Source: Candidatus Anstonellales archaeon (GTDB lineage Archaea; Micrarchaeota; Micrarchaeia; Anstonellales; CG1-02-47-40). From it: a stretch of 64,000 nt of DNA. The stretch lies in NCBI GenBank assembly GCA_038869735.1, contig JAWCQO010000001.1:62001-126000 (forward strand). The letters run 5' to 3'. This document shows positions 49,511 to 57,424 of this stretch, in pieces. Position 1 is the first letter of the stretch. Every line of letters begins with the position of its first letter. Both the position numbers and the translations under genes were made by a program. Below the pieces are notes generated by a model. That model did not search any database and was not told the origin of the DNA. It worked only from the letters and a program-made list of their open reading frames with translations.

Positions 49511-51820
49511 ATGAATAAAACTATGAAAGGGAGAAGCTTCGGGTGGATTAGTTCATTTTTAGTTTTTATTTTTTTAGTCTGTTTTTCTTTTGGCTATGAG
49601 CCAACTTCCTTTTCTTTTGTCGTGGGAGGAGTAGTAAATGTAAATTCAACATTTTTTTTAGATATTGTCGCAAATAACAGCAACTATGTAGGAGGTTGTT
49701 CTGATAGAGTGAACGCCAACAGTAGCCGTGTCCTTGTCAATTCAAGTGGAAATTTTATTGCGCTTTCGGATTATAACATTTCAGAACGCTATAATGCTAG
49801 CGGAATTAGCGGGACTGCCCGCCTACAGATTAAGATTTCTGCATTGGGTATTTACAATATAAGCTTGAATACGACAGGATGTGAAAACGTCTCACCATAT
49901 ACCAGCACAACCATCTCTCTCTATGGAGGCAGATTTTTTGGCTATGTTTGGAATGGGAGTATAGGAAATCCATTTTTGGGAGCGGAAGTAAAATTATCTG
50001 GAAACTATGGAAATGAAACTGCATTTACGGATTCAGATGGATATTACCAGTTTTTTGATGTAGTACCCTCTAATGGATATATGATATCAGCAAATGCAAG
50101 CGGGTATGAATCAAACCAGAGCTGGAATCTTACTCTAGTTGAAAACGAAAGCAAGAGCATAAATTTTACACTAAAAAGAATTAGTGGAGAAGATGTGACA
50201 AATGGTTCTCTTTTTGGTTTTGTACTAAATTCAAGCAGCGGTTATGGAATAGGCGGTGCAAATCTCAAAATGGATAACTCGACTCTAAACATAACACTAA
50301 AAACCAATACTTCACAGAATGGAAGCTACTCCTTTTTCAATATGATGCCTGGATTATATCTGCTTTCGGTCACTGCTACAGAATTTGAGGGCCACTCTAG
50401 AATTGTGTTAATTGTAGGGGGTTATAATTATCTCAATATAACACTCAACGAAAGCAAAGGTGGAAGAATTTTTGGTTATGTAAGAAATGTAAGCAACAAT
50501 GCAAGTGTTCCAGATGCACTAATAAGGATATCAAAAAACAGATATTTAGTAACTAAAAATACAGGTAGCAACGGGTATTATTATTTTGATAATCTTACTG
50601 CCGGCAACTACACCTTGCTTGTAAATGCTACAAAGTTTATATCACGCACGTTATACTTTGAATTAAAAAATTCTTCAAGCGCTGTAGAGCTTAACATTTC
50701 ATTATTTACAATTAGTCTTTCAAACTTATCAAACGGAGTTTCATGTGAAAATGATGATCAGTGTGCAAGCGGAAATTGTTGCAATAGAGTATGTACTGCT
50801 CTGGATTGCAATGTAAGCGCAGGGGGAACTTGTAGAGAAAGTGTTGAGTGCGAAGCTGGGCTTTCCTGCTGTTACGGAACCTGCCAATTGCCTCCGTGTA
50901 TTCAGCTCAATGTTCCTGAAGGAGGTGCATGTAACAAAACTTATCAGTGCATAAGAGGACTTGTGTGTTGTGGGGGCTTTTGCAAAAGCGGCGAGTGCGT
51001 AGAGGACGTTGAAGTTGAGGTTGAAAAAACAGAAGTAATAGTGCTTGGGTTCGAAAGAATAGGTGTCAAGAGAAAAGTAATCTCAAATAAGAGCATGCAA
51101 AGAAGTGAAGTCTCTCTTAATATTATAAATATAGAAGAAGAAGCGATTTATAATGTAGAGCTTTGGGAGACCGTCCCGTCAAATGTTGCTGGAGTGGGTA
51201 TTAGTGAAATAGAGCCAAAGGAGCATTACATACTTAATGGAAGCGGCGGAAGCAAGATCATTATATGGAGATTTTCTGTCCTTGAGCCTCAAAAAGAGAT
51301 AAGTATACGATACAAAATAAACAAATTTGTTGATGATGCAAGCGGCTTTTCTTCTTTTGGGAAGAGATATGAAACAGTGACTCCTGAAAAGATTAAGATT
51401 GCAAGGCTAATTGCGCCAGCAAGGATAAATGTGGGAAAACAAGTTACACTCGCACTGAAGGACATTGATGGTACGCCTATCCCTAATGTTGGGATTATAA
51501 TTTCTGCACCAAACGGACAGAATATGATACTCATCTCAAATGACGATGGAATGGTGAAATATGTAGCGAGCATAGAAGGCGAGTATACGTATTCGGTTGA
51601 AGGATGGCAACTTATAGAATCTGTAAGAAAAACGATGTCTGTAAAGGAATACGTTGAACATATAAATATAAGTTCAGGGATAAAGGTTGGTCAGATACAG
51701 CTAAACGCAAGCGAGATTTTTTCGTTTGGACTCGCTGGATTAGTGTTAGTTTTTATAGCTGCAGGTATTGTTCTTGTTTTGATTATTCTGTTTTATTATA
51801 TTTATTTGAAAAAAAAGTGA
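49511..51820 (+). CDS. Large cell-surface protein with carboxypeptidase-regulatory-like repeats
   Basis: About 769 residues, secreted and tail-anchored. The signal peptide begins at MKGRSFGWISSFLVF (49523), with 49511 as the alternative start. After a first N-rich domain come three repeats of the carboxypeptidase-regulatory/Cna-B-like fold, each opening like GRFFGYVWNG, GSLFGFVLNS and GRIFGYVRNV and containing a TDSDGYYQFFD-type turn. Then a Cys-rich stretch, with three CxxxxxCASGNCC-like units, resembles a Dickkopf or EB-type module. Next is a C-terminal domain pair (PARINVGKQVTLALKDIDGT) and a membrane anchor ending KKK. Dozens of N-x-S/T sites suggest heavy glycosylation. The frame is open further upstream, but that part lies antisense to the TRAM gene. 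Confidence 0.8.
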   Translation: MNKTMKGRSFGWISSFLVFIFLVCFSFGYEPTSFSFVVGGVVNVNSTFFLDIVANNSNYVGGCSDRVNANSSRVLVNSSGNFIALSDYNISERYNASGISGTARLQIKISALGIYNISLNTTGCENVSPYTSTTISLYGGRFFGYVWNGSIGNPFLGAEVKLSGNYGNETAFTDSDGYYQFFDVVPSNGYMISANASGYESNQSWNLTLVENESKSINFTLKRISGEDVTNGSLFGFVLNSSSGYGIGGANLKMDNSTLNITLKTNTSQNGSYSFFNMMPGLYLLSVTATEFEGHSRIVLIVGGYNYLNITLNESKGGRIFGYVRNVSNNASVPDALIRISKNRYLVTKNTGSNGYYYFDNLTAGNYTLLVNATKFISRTLYFELKNSSSAVELNISLFTISLSNLSNGVSCENDDQCASGNCCNRVCTALDCNVSAGGTCRESVECEAGLSCCYGTCQLPPCIQLNVPEGGACNKTYQCIRGLVCCGGFCKSGECVEDVEVEVEKTEVIVLGFERIGVKRKVISNKSMQRSEVSLNIINIEEEAIYNVELWETVPSNVAGVGISEIEPKEHYILNGSGGSKIIIWRFSVLEPQKEISIRYKINKFVDDASGFSSFGKRYETVTPEKIKIARLIAPARINVGKQVTLALKDIDGTPIPNVGIIISAPNGQNMILISNDDGMVKYVASIEGEYTYSVEGWQLIESVRKTMSVKEYVEHINISSGIKVGQIQLNASEIFSFGLAGLVLVFIAAGIVLVLIILFYYIYLKKK

Positions 51821-54356
51821 AGAATACTTTTTTTCCTATTTCATTTGTAACAAAATAAACAAGAACCAAAAAAAGTATAATTAAAAGAAGCGTAGGGTTT
51901 GGAGGGGAAAACCTGAAAATTTCGGCTGTTATTGGCGTATAGATGAAAGCAAACGTAAGAATTATTGCAAAAAGCGAAGTGATGATCAATGAAAGGGAAG
52001 GTTGGCTTTTCCAGGCAGGGAGTGTTGTGCGGAGGGAGAAGATTATCGTTATCTCTGTGAGAATGGAGAGTAAGAACCAAGACGTTCTGAACTGTGATAC
52101 TGGGGTATTAAGGAAAAGCAACATGAGAAGAATTAAGAGAACATCAAAAAATGAGCTAATGAGCCCAAAAAAGAGCATAAAGCGAAAAATCAATGAGTTA
52201 TCCCATCTTTGAGGTTTTTTAGTGTATGATGAATCAACATTGTCTGTAGATATTGCAAACATTGGAACGTCGGATATGAGATTTGTAAGAAGTATTTGTG
52301 AAGGGAGTAAAGGGATGAAAGGAAGAATGACTGACGAAAGGCTAACGGTCAGCATATTTCCAAGATTTGCGCTAACCGTATAACGGACATATTTGAAAAT
52401 GTTTCCAAAGATTTTTCTTCCCTCTTCAACGCCTTCTGAGATTATATCCAAACTTTTTTGTAGGAGGATTATATGAGATGCCCCCTTTGCTACGTCTGCT
52501 GCGGTATCAACGGATATACCAACATCAGCTGCCCGGAGAGCAGGAGCGTCATTTATTCCGTCGCCCAAAAAACCAACAACATGTCCGTTGGAGCGCAAAG
52601 CCTCAACAATTTTTAGTTTCTGATCAGGGGTAACGCGTGCAAAAACGTCATATTTTTCCACAGCCTCCAAGAGTTCTTTTTCGCTCATCTCTGAAATTTC
52701 GCTTCCAAGGATTATTCTGTTGTCTTTTAGTGGAAGACCAATGTCATTGCATAGTTTTCTCGTGACATTTGGGTCGTCACCTGTGAGAATCTTCACTTGG
52801 ATGTTGAGTTGATTTAAGCGTTTTATCGCATGTGAAGCAGTCGCTTTTGGGGGATTTGAAAAAAGAACAAAGCCTATGAATATGAGGTTCTTTTCGTCGT
52901 GAAGGGAATAATCGGATTTGGACTCTATCTCGCTATATGCAACTCCTATTGTACTTAACCCATCTTTTGTATATTGAGAGATTGCGTTCAATACCTCCTC
53001 TTTTTTCTTCTCAACTGGGAGGACAGTTGACTTCATCTTGATTCTTGAACAGACGTCTAAGACGGATTCCGGCGCTCCTTTTGTTATTATATATTTCTTT
53101 GCTCCCTCTTTGACTATCACCGACATTCTTTTTCTTTTGAAATCAAAAGGAATCTCATAGAGCTTTTCAAATCTGGATATATCTGCACCGGCCTTTTTTC
53201 CTTCCTTTTTTATTGCAATATCTATTGGGTTTCCACGAATTCTTGTTGAACCAACCGCTGAGTTACAGAGAAGAGCGTATTCAAAGACATCATGATTGTC
53301 TTGCATATCAAGGTCAACATACTTGAAGAAGCGAAGTCCCTCTTCAGTAAGAGTCCCTGTTTTATCAGTACAAAGAACATCCATGTTTCCTAAATCTTCT
53401 ATTGCTGCCAGCTTTTTTGTAACAACCTTATTTTTTGCAAGTTTTAGGCTACCTACTGAAAGCGCTATAGTAATTATTGCTGGAAGCGCTTCTGGAGTTA
53501 TGCCAACAGCTAAGGCAAGCGCAAAGAGGGCTGAGTCAAGAAGAGGATTTTTCTCTCCATGACCTGCCAAATAGTTTGTAATAAATACAAAAAGAGTGAT
53601 TGCAGCCATTAACTTCATAAGCATAAATCCAAACTTTCTTACACTAATCTGAAAATCGGATTCGGGCACACGCGAAGAAAAGACTGCAGTAGTCTTCCCA
53701 AAAAACGTATTATTACCAGTGAATACAACTACGCCTATGGCATAGCCTTCAAGGATCGTTGTTCCCATAAAGAGTCCATTTGATATTTCTTGAGGAGTGT
53801 TTGATGATGGGGGGGAGGGACGGACGTTTTTTTCAACCGGTCTTGATTCTCCAGTTAAGATACTTTGGTCTACAATAATGCCTGACCTTGACTCCAAAAT
53901 ACGCAAGTCAGCTGGGACTATGTCTCCAAGACCGACAGAGACGACATCGCCAGGGACAAGCTCGGAGGAGGATATTTGGAACTTCTTACCTCCTCTTATT
54001 ACGGTAGCTTTATAGCTGTAATATTTTTTGAGTTCGGACAAAACCTTTTCTGCTTTGTATTCTTGAAAGAAGCCAAAAACGACGCTTGCAAGGATAAGTA
54101 AAAAAATCACAAGAGAATCAAGTAGGTCTCCAAGGAAGATAGATATGAGGCACCCAAAAAGAAGTATTAGAATGGGGGGAGTCTTTAGTTGAGATAGCAG
54201 GATTTCTTGGCTGTTGCGTCTATCTTTGTCAGGAATTATGTTTGGTCCGTATTTTTCCAGTCTATTTTTTGCTTCTTTTTCGGAAAGACCGTATGGGGAG
54301 CTTGCAAGCTCAGCTAATAGAGCATTCGCCTCTAAAGACCATATGGTTGAGTTCAC
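51783..54356 (-). CDS. P-type ATPase, magnesium-type (P3B-like)
   Basis: An 857-residue cation pump. The N-terminal cation-ATPase domain has GLSEKEAKNRLEKYGPN. TGES is in ILTGESRPVEKN, the phosphorylation site is VLCTDKTGTLTEEG, the ATP-site lysine is in YIITKGAPES and the hinge is LGDGINDAPALRAADVG. Membrane helix 4 has GITPEALPAIITIALS, close to the TPEMLP form of MgtA, and there is no HMA domain or CPC motif, so magnesium or a related divalent ion is the best guess. A proton or calcium pump is the alternative. The start is a GTG at 54356 near a TATA-like element. It overlaps the converging surface-protein gene by 38 bases. Confidence 0.85.
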   Translation of the reverse strand: MNSTIWSLEANALLAELASSPYGLSEKEAKNRLEKYGPNIIPDKDRRNSQEILLSQLKTPPILILLFGCLISIFLGDLLDSLVIFLLILASVVFGFFQEYKAEKVLSELKKYYSYKATVIRGGKKFQISSSELVPGDVVSVGLGDIVPADLRILESRSGIIVDQSILTGESRPVEKNVRPSPPSSNTPQEISNGLFMGTTILEGYAIGVVVFTGNNTFFGKTTAVFSSRVPESDFQISVRKFGFMLMKLMAAITLFVFITNYLAGHGEKNPLLDSALFALALAVGITPEALPAIITIALSVGSLKLAKNKVVTKKLAAIEDLGNMDVLCTDKTGTLTEEGLRFFKYVDLDMQDNHDVFEYALLCNSAVGSTRIRGNPIDIAIKKEGKKAGADISRFEKLYEIPFDFKRKRMSVIVKEGAKKYIITKGAPESVLDVCSRIKMKSTVLPVEKKKEEVLNAISQYTKDGLSTIGVAYSEIESKSDYSLHDEKNLIFIGFVLFSNPPKATASHAIKRLNQLNIQVKILTGDDPNVTRKLCNDIGLPLKDNRIILGSEISEMSEKELLEAVEKYDVFARVTPDQKLKIVEALRSNGHVVGFLGDGINDAPALRAADVGISVDTAADVAKGASHIILLQKSLDIISEGVEEGRKIFGNIFKYVRYTVSANLGNMLTVSLSSVILPFIPLLPSQILLTNLISDVPMFAISTDNVDSSYTKKPQRWDNSLIFRFMLFFGLISSFFDVLLILLMLLFLNTPVSQFRTSWFLLSILTEITIIFSLRTTLPAWKSQPSLSLIITSLFAIILTFAFIYTPITAEIFRFSPPNPTLLLIILFLVLVYFVTNEIGKKVFFTFFSNKYNKTE

Positions 54357-54446
54357 AGAGATGGATGTTATAAAAAAGGTTAAAAATATATTTGAGTAAG
54401 AGTGCTTGAAAATAATTTAAATATAGGATGGCATTATTTTTATCAA

Positions 54447-54561
54447 GCTGAGGTCGCATAGCCTGGTTAGTGCGCTGGATTGCTAATCCAGTGTCGAAAG
54501 ACGCGCAGGTTCAAAGCAAAAAAATGTATCAAGCTTCGTGGGGAAAATCCTGCCCTCAGCG
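54447..54561 (+). tRNA. tRNA-Ser (GCT) with a T-loop intron
   Basis: Acceptor GCTGAGG pairs with CCTCAGC; the discriminator is G. Anticodon stem CTGGA/TCCAG holds loop TTGCTAA with anticodon GCT at 54482-54484. The long variable arm (GTC/GAC-type stem) fits Ser. T-stem GCAGG/CCTGC is split by a 32-nt insertion at 54516-54547, between nucleotides 59 and 60. TTC of the exon pairs with GAA near the 3' end of the insert. Splicing gives T-loop TTCAAAT. CCA is not encoded, and a T-run follows at 54562. A TATA box, ATTTAAATAT, lies about 28 bases upstream. Confidence 0.93.
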
Positions 54562-54627
54562 TTTTTTATTGTTTTTATAGTTTCTACTTTCTTCGGAAAT
54601 TAGGAGAGTATTGAGAAGGATTAGAGA

Positions 54628-54897
54628 ATGGGAGGGTCCGGTATTGCCGAACGCACAAGTAGGGGTTGTTTGGGCCCGTGCTCCGCCTTGGCTCCTCCAA
54701 GCACAAATACAAAAATCTTAGGGCTGCTCCTTCCGGCCTGACCCGGTTCGATTTTTGCTTCGCCCTGCAGGTCAAGACATCTACGCACTAGAGCCCAAGC
54801 CGCCTGACTTGGGCGAAAGCGACGCAACCGGATTTTCGGTCCTGCCTTGAGGGGACATGCAGTTACAAGGGACCCCTAGCCCCCCGACCTATCCCAT
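54628..54897 (-). ncRNA. Signal recognition particle (7S) RNA
   Basis: RNA scaffold of SRP, about 270 nt. The 5' domain reads GGTCGGGGGGCTAGGGGTCC then CTTGTAACTG, the Alu-domain form of archaeal 7S RNA. The S domain carries the universal helix 8: GGGTCAGGCCGG-AAGGAGCAGCCC, with the asymmetric loop that binds SRP54. The 5' ATGGGA pairs with TCCCAT at the 3' end, giving the terminal helix. The gene is GC-rich against AT-rich surroundings. A TATA box sits about 25 bases upstream of the inferred 5' end, which supports the start at 54897 within a few bases. Confidence 0.93.
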
Positions 54898-54917
54898 AAA
54901 TTTAGGGATTATTTCAT

Positions 54918-54926
54918 TTATAAGAT
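54918..54926 (-). promoter_or_regulatory. TATA box of the SRP RNA gene
   Basis: On the reverse strand CTTATAAATG is centred about 25 bases upstream of the predicted SRP RNA 5' end at 54897, the normal archaeal distance. Confidence 0.65.
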
Positions 54927-54977
54927 TTCGTTATTATGGCTTTTTCAAATAAACAAAAACAGGATTACCCAAAAAGT

Positions 54978-54987
54978 TATATATAAG
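54978..54987 (+). promoter_or_regulatory. TATA box of ftsZ
   Basis: TTATATATAA is about 28 bases before 55010, where transcription should begin, leaving a leader of roughly 15-20 bases that contains AGGAAGGGTGATGG before the ftsZ start codon. Confidence 0.65.
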
Positions 54988-55025
54988 AGGTGATTAAGGA
55001 TGTTTAGGCGTTGATAGGAAGGGTG

Positions 55026-56081
55026 ATGGGAATGCAGGCTGATGAGGGAGAGGGGTTTAAAGGGCAGGACAAAGTGTATGTAGAAAATGAAAACATCGGC
55101 CCAAAGATAATGGTAGTTGGTGTGGGTGGAGCAGGTTGCAATACAATAAATAGAATAATTAGAGGAGGGGGAGGAGCATACGCTGAGCTTCTTGCTATAA
55201 ATACCGATAAGGTCCATTTGTCTACAGTCTCAAACGAAGCAAAGAGAATACTTATAGGAAAGGGAGTAACTAAGGGACTTGGTGCAGGAGGGTTTCCTGA
55301 AATAGGAAAGAAATGCGCAATGGTAGCAAAAAAAGAGCTTGAGAACATACTTCAAGGTGTTGATCTCCTTTTCATTACTGCAGGAATGGGAGGCGGCACA
55401 GGAACTGGTGCAGCACCAGTAATTGCTCAAATAGCAAAGGAAGCTGGCGCTATCGTTGTCTCAATGGTTACTTATCCATTTAATCTGGAGCGATCAAGAT
55501 TGAAAATAGCGCAAGAAGGAGTAGATGAACTTTGCAAGAGTTCAGATACGTTAGTCTTGATAGATAACAATAGATTATTGAATTATGCCCCGAATATCCC
55601 GATTGAGAAGGCTTTTGAACTTGTAGACGAGATTACTTCAAAAGCAGTTAAAGGGATTGTAGAGACGATATCTGTGCCTTCACTTATAAATCTGGATTTT
55701 GCTGACGTCAGGTCAGTGATGAATGAAGGCGGAGTTTCTATGATTGCTGTTGGTGAGGCTTCGGGAGTGGATAGAGTAAATACAATTGCAGAAAACACTC
55801 TAAAGCATAGATTACTAGATGTTGATTATGAAGGCGCTAAGGGGGTGCTGCTTCACATAACTGGTGGACAGGACCTTACTCTTGGTGATGCAACAGCTGT
55901 TGGAGAGAGGTTTACTGAGATGGTTGACAAAAGTGCCAATGTAACTTTGGGAGCAAGAATTGACCCCGCAATGCGAGATAGAATTGAAGTAATCGCAATC
56001 TTTACCGGAGTAAAATCAGAAAGCCTGATGGGTAAAAAGAACGACGAAGGAGAAGGAAGAATCGAAGATCTGTTATTTTAG
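55026..56081 (+). CDS. ftsZ: Cell-division GTPase FtsZ
   Basis: Tubulin-like GTPase that forms the division ring. The GTP-binding set is complete: VGVGGAGCNTINRI near residue 30, the signature TAGMGGGTGTGAAPVIA near residue 118, and MVTYPFNLERSR then IDNNRLLNYAPNIP. The synergy T7 loop is LINLDFADVRSVM. The C-terminus is short (EGRIEDLLF), with a small conserved end peptide. The start may be ATG 55026 or 55032; both follow the AGGAAGG site. A putative terminator hairpin follows. Confidence 0.97.
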   Translation: MGMQADEGEGFKGQDKVYVENENIGPKIMVVGVGGAGCNTINRIIRGGGGAYAELLAINTDKVHLSTVSNEAKRILIGKGVTKGLGAGGFPEIGKKCAMVAKKELENILQGVDLLFITAGMGGGTGTGAAPVIAQIAKEAGAIVVSMVTYPFNLERSRLKIAQEGVDELCKSSDTLVLIDNNRLLNYAPNIPIEKAFELVDEITSKAVKGIVETISVPSLINLDFADVRSVMNEGGVSMIAVGEASGVDRVNTIAENTLKHRLLDVDYEGAKGVLLHITGGQDLTLGDATAVGERFTEMVDKSANVTLGARIDPAMRDRIEVIAIFTGVKSESLMGKKNDEGEGRIEDLLF

Positions 56082-56085
56082 AAGT

Positions 56086-56125
56086 CCAGATAAGAGTGTA
56101 AGGAGCTAGCTTTCCGTTTATCTGG
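56086..56125 (+). terminator. Hairpin after ftsZ
   Basis: CCAGATAA (56086-56093) pairs with TTATCTGG (56118-56125); the palindrome AGCTAGCT lies within the loop. GCATTTTTATTT follows. It could end ftsZ transcription or separate it from the converging truD gene. Confidence 0.45.
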
Positions 56126-56152
56126 GCATTTTTATTTGGGAAGGAAGAGCTT

Positions 56153-57370
56153 TTAGTGATTTCCCGAGCCGATGAATTCTTGGAGTGCTACTGTTCCGTA
56201 GGCTCCCTTTTGTAGTGAGAACCTGAAGAGTCCACTCTCTCTTACAAATGAGAAGTCCACCATAGGCGCAAGAGCAGACCTATAAGCGCCTTTTACTGAA
56301 AGAGCTGGGAACTTTTTAATTTTGAAAAGTGAGAGAGTTATTCCTTCCTCTTCTAAAAGCTTCTTTTCTATCTCAGTTAGTTCGCTTTCTTTTGTTTCGT
56401 ATCCTAGCAGTTTGCAGACCAAAAAAGAGTTATTCTGCGACCCATCTTTTTTGATTGAGAGGTCTGGAAAGCCTAACTTTCCTCTTCCGCAGTAGAATTC
56501 CCCTTCTCTTGCAACAAAATCTCTCGTATGGACACGTACTTCAAGAGCCTTGTTGAATAAGTAAGATTGATAGGCATGAAGGAACATAATTGATAGTGCC
56601 CGAGGGAGTCGCTGGACGGCTCCTACAAAGTCATTCGGGTATTTTGTTAGATGGTGTAGCATAAGTCTCTCATACTTGAGGTGAGAGGGAAAATTTTTTA
56701 GTGCTAAGTTAAAATCGTGGGTTTCTGCCAATTCTTTTCTTGCTTGTACTGCCTGCGGGTCTTTCTCGTTGCTTGAATCGGAGAGGTAGCTCATGATTGC
56801 TTCTTTAAATTTCTCTTGAAGAAGTAATTTTCCAATTTTATGCGTATTTGATCTAAGTGAGCCAAACCTCTGAGAACCAAAGTAATTAGGGAACAAAAGT
56901 CTGGTTTCACTTGCGATTTCTTTTATTGCCTCCTCCTTGCCTGAGGTTTGAGGAATGAGAGCTGTAAACCTGTTTCCCAACAGTTCGCCCATTCTTACCG
57001 GTTCTTCGCAAGCCCATGAACCATTTATCTGAATATCCTGGATTTTGAGTGACAGGAGTTTTTCTGGCTCTATAGCAAATACGCTACAAAGTTGCGTTGT
57101 GGTGGCGTTTTTATCTTTTATTCCTGCGTGAGAGAAGCGCTTGTGAGTTATATGAAGTGCTTTTGCAATCGCAAGCTCGGCTTGTATTGTACTCCAACCT
57201 GATTTTTGGAGGACAAAGTGTGCAAACTTCCCATCGGAGGAAGATTTTTCAATCTTTTTTCCTACTTCAAGCACTTCACAAGTAGGGGTTATCTCCTCGA
57301 CAACGAAAGTTTGAGGAGTGGGGAAGAATGGAATATTTAGAGAGGGGAGACTTGCAAGGCGACGCATCAT
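56153..57370 (-). CDS. truD: tRNA pseudouridine synthase TruD
   Basis: Modifies U13 of tRNA (and in archaea possibly other sites). The catalytic aspartate is Asp86 in HAGIKDKNATTTQ, and the TruD-specific NYFGSQRFGSLR lies near residue 170; the insertion domain follows. FLHAYQSYLFNKALEVR and the C-terminal RFSLQKGAYGTVALQEFIG are typical of the family. At 405 residues it is normal for archaea. It diverges from topoisomerase I with 54 bases between starts. Confidence 0.96.
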   Translation of the reverse strand: MMRRLASLPSLNIPFFPTPQTFVVEEITPTCEVLEVGKKIEKSSSDGKFAHFVLQKSGWSTIQAELAIAKALHITHKRFSHAGIKDKNATTTQLCSVFAIEPEKLLSLKIQDIQINGSWACEEPVRMGELLGNRFTALIPQTSGKEEAIKEIASETRLLFPNYFGSQRFGSLRSNTHKIGKLLLQEKFKEAIMSYLSDSSNEKDPQAVQARKELAETHDFNLALKNFPSHLKYERLMLHHLTKYPNDFVGAVQRLPRALSIMFLHAYQSYLFNKALEVRVHTRDFVAREGEFYCGRGKLGFPDLSIKKDGSQNNSFLVCKLLGYETKESELTEIEKKLLEEEGITLSLFKIKKFPALSVKGAYRSALAPMVDFSFVRESGLFRFSLQKGAYGTVALQEFIGSGNH

Positions 57371-57424
57371 GGGTTATTTTAAACATTATTAATAAATAAA
57401 GAGAGGGTTTGAGGGAAATGAAGT

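Noticed and set aside
53296-53562. Rightward frame of 88 codons antisense to the magnesium-type ATPase
   Set aside because: A shadow frame in a strongly conserved gene; the antisense frame has no domain, ribosome site or promoter.
54584-54827. Two leftward open frames of 63 and 68 codons
   Set aside because: They lie inside the SRP RNA, whose conserved helix 8, Alu-domain sequence and pairing ends explain the region; the open frames follow from its GC-rich composition.
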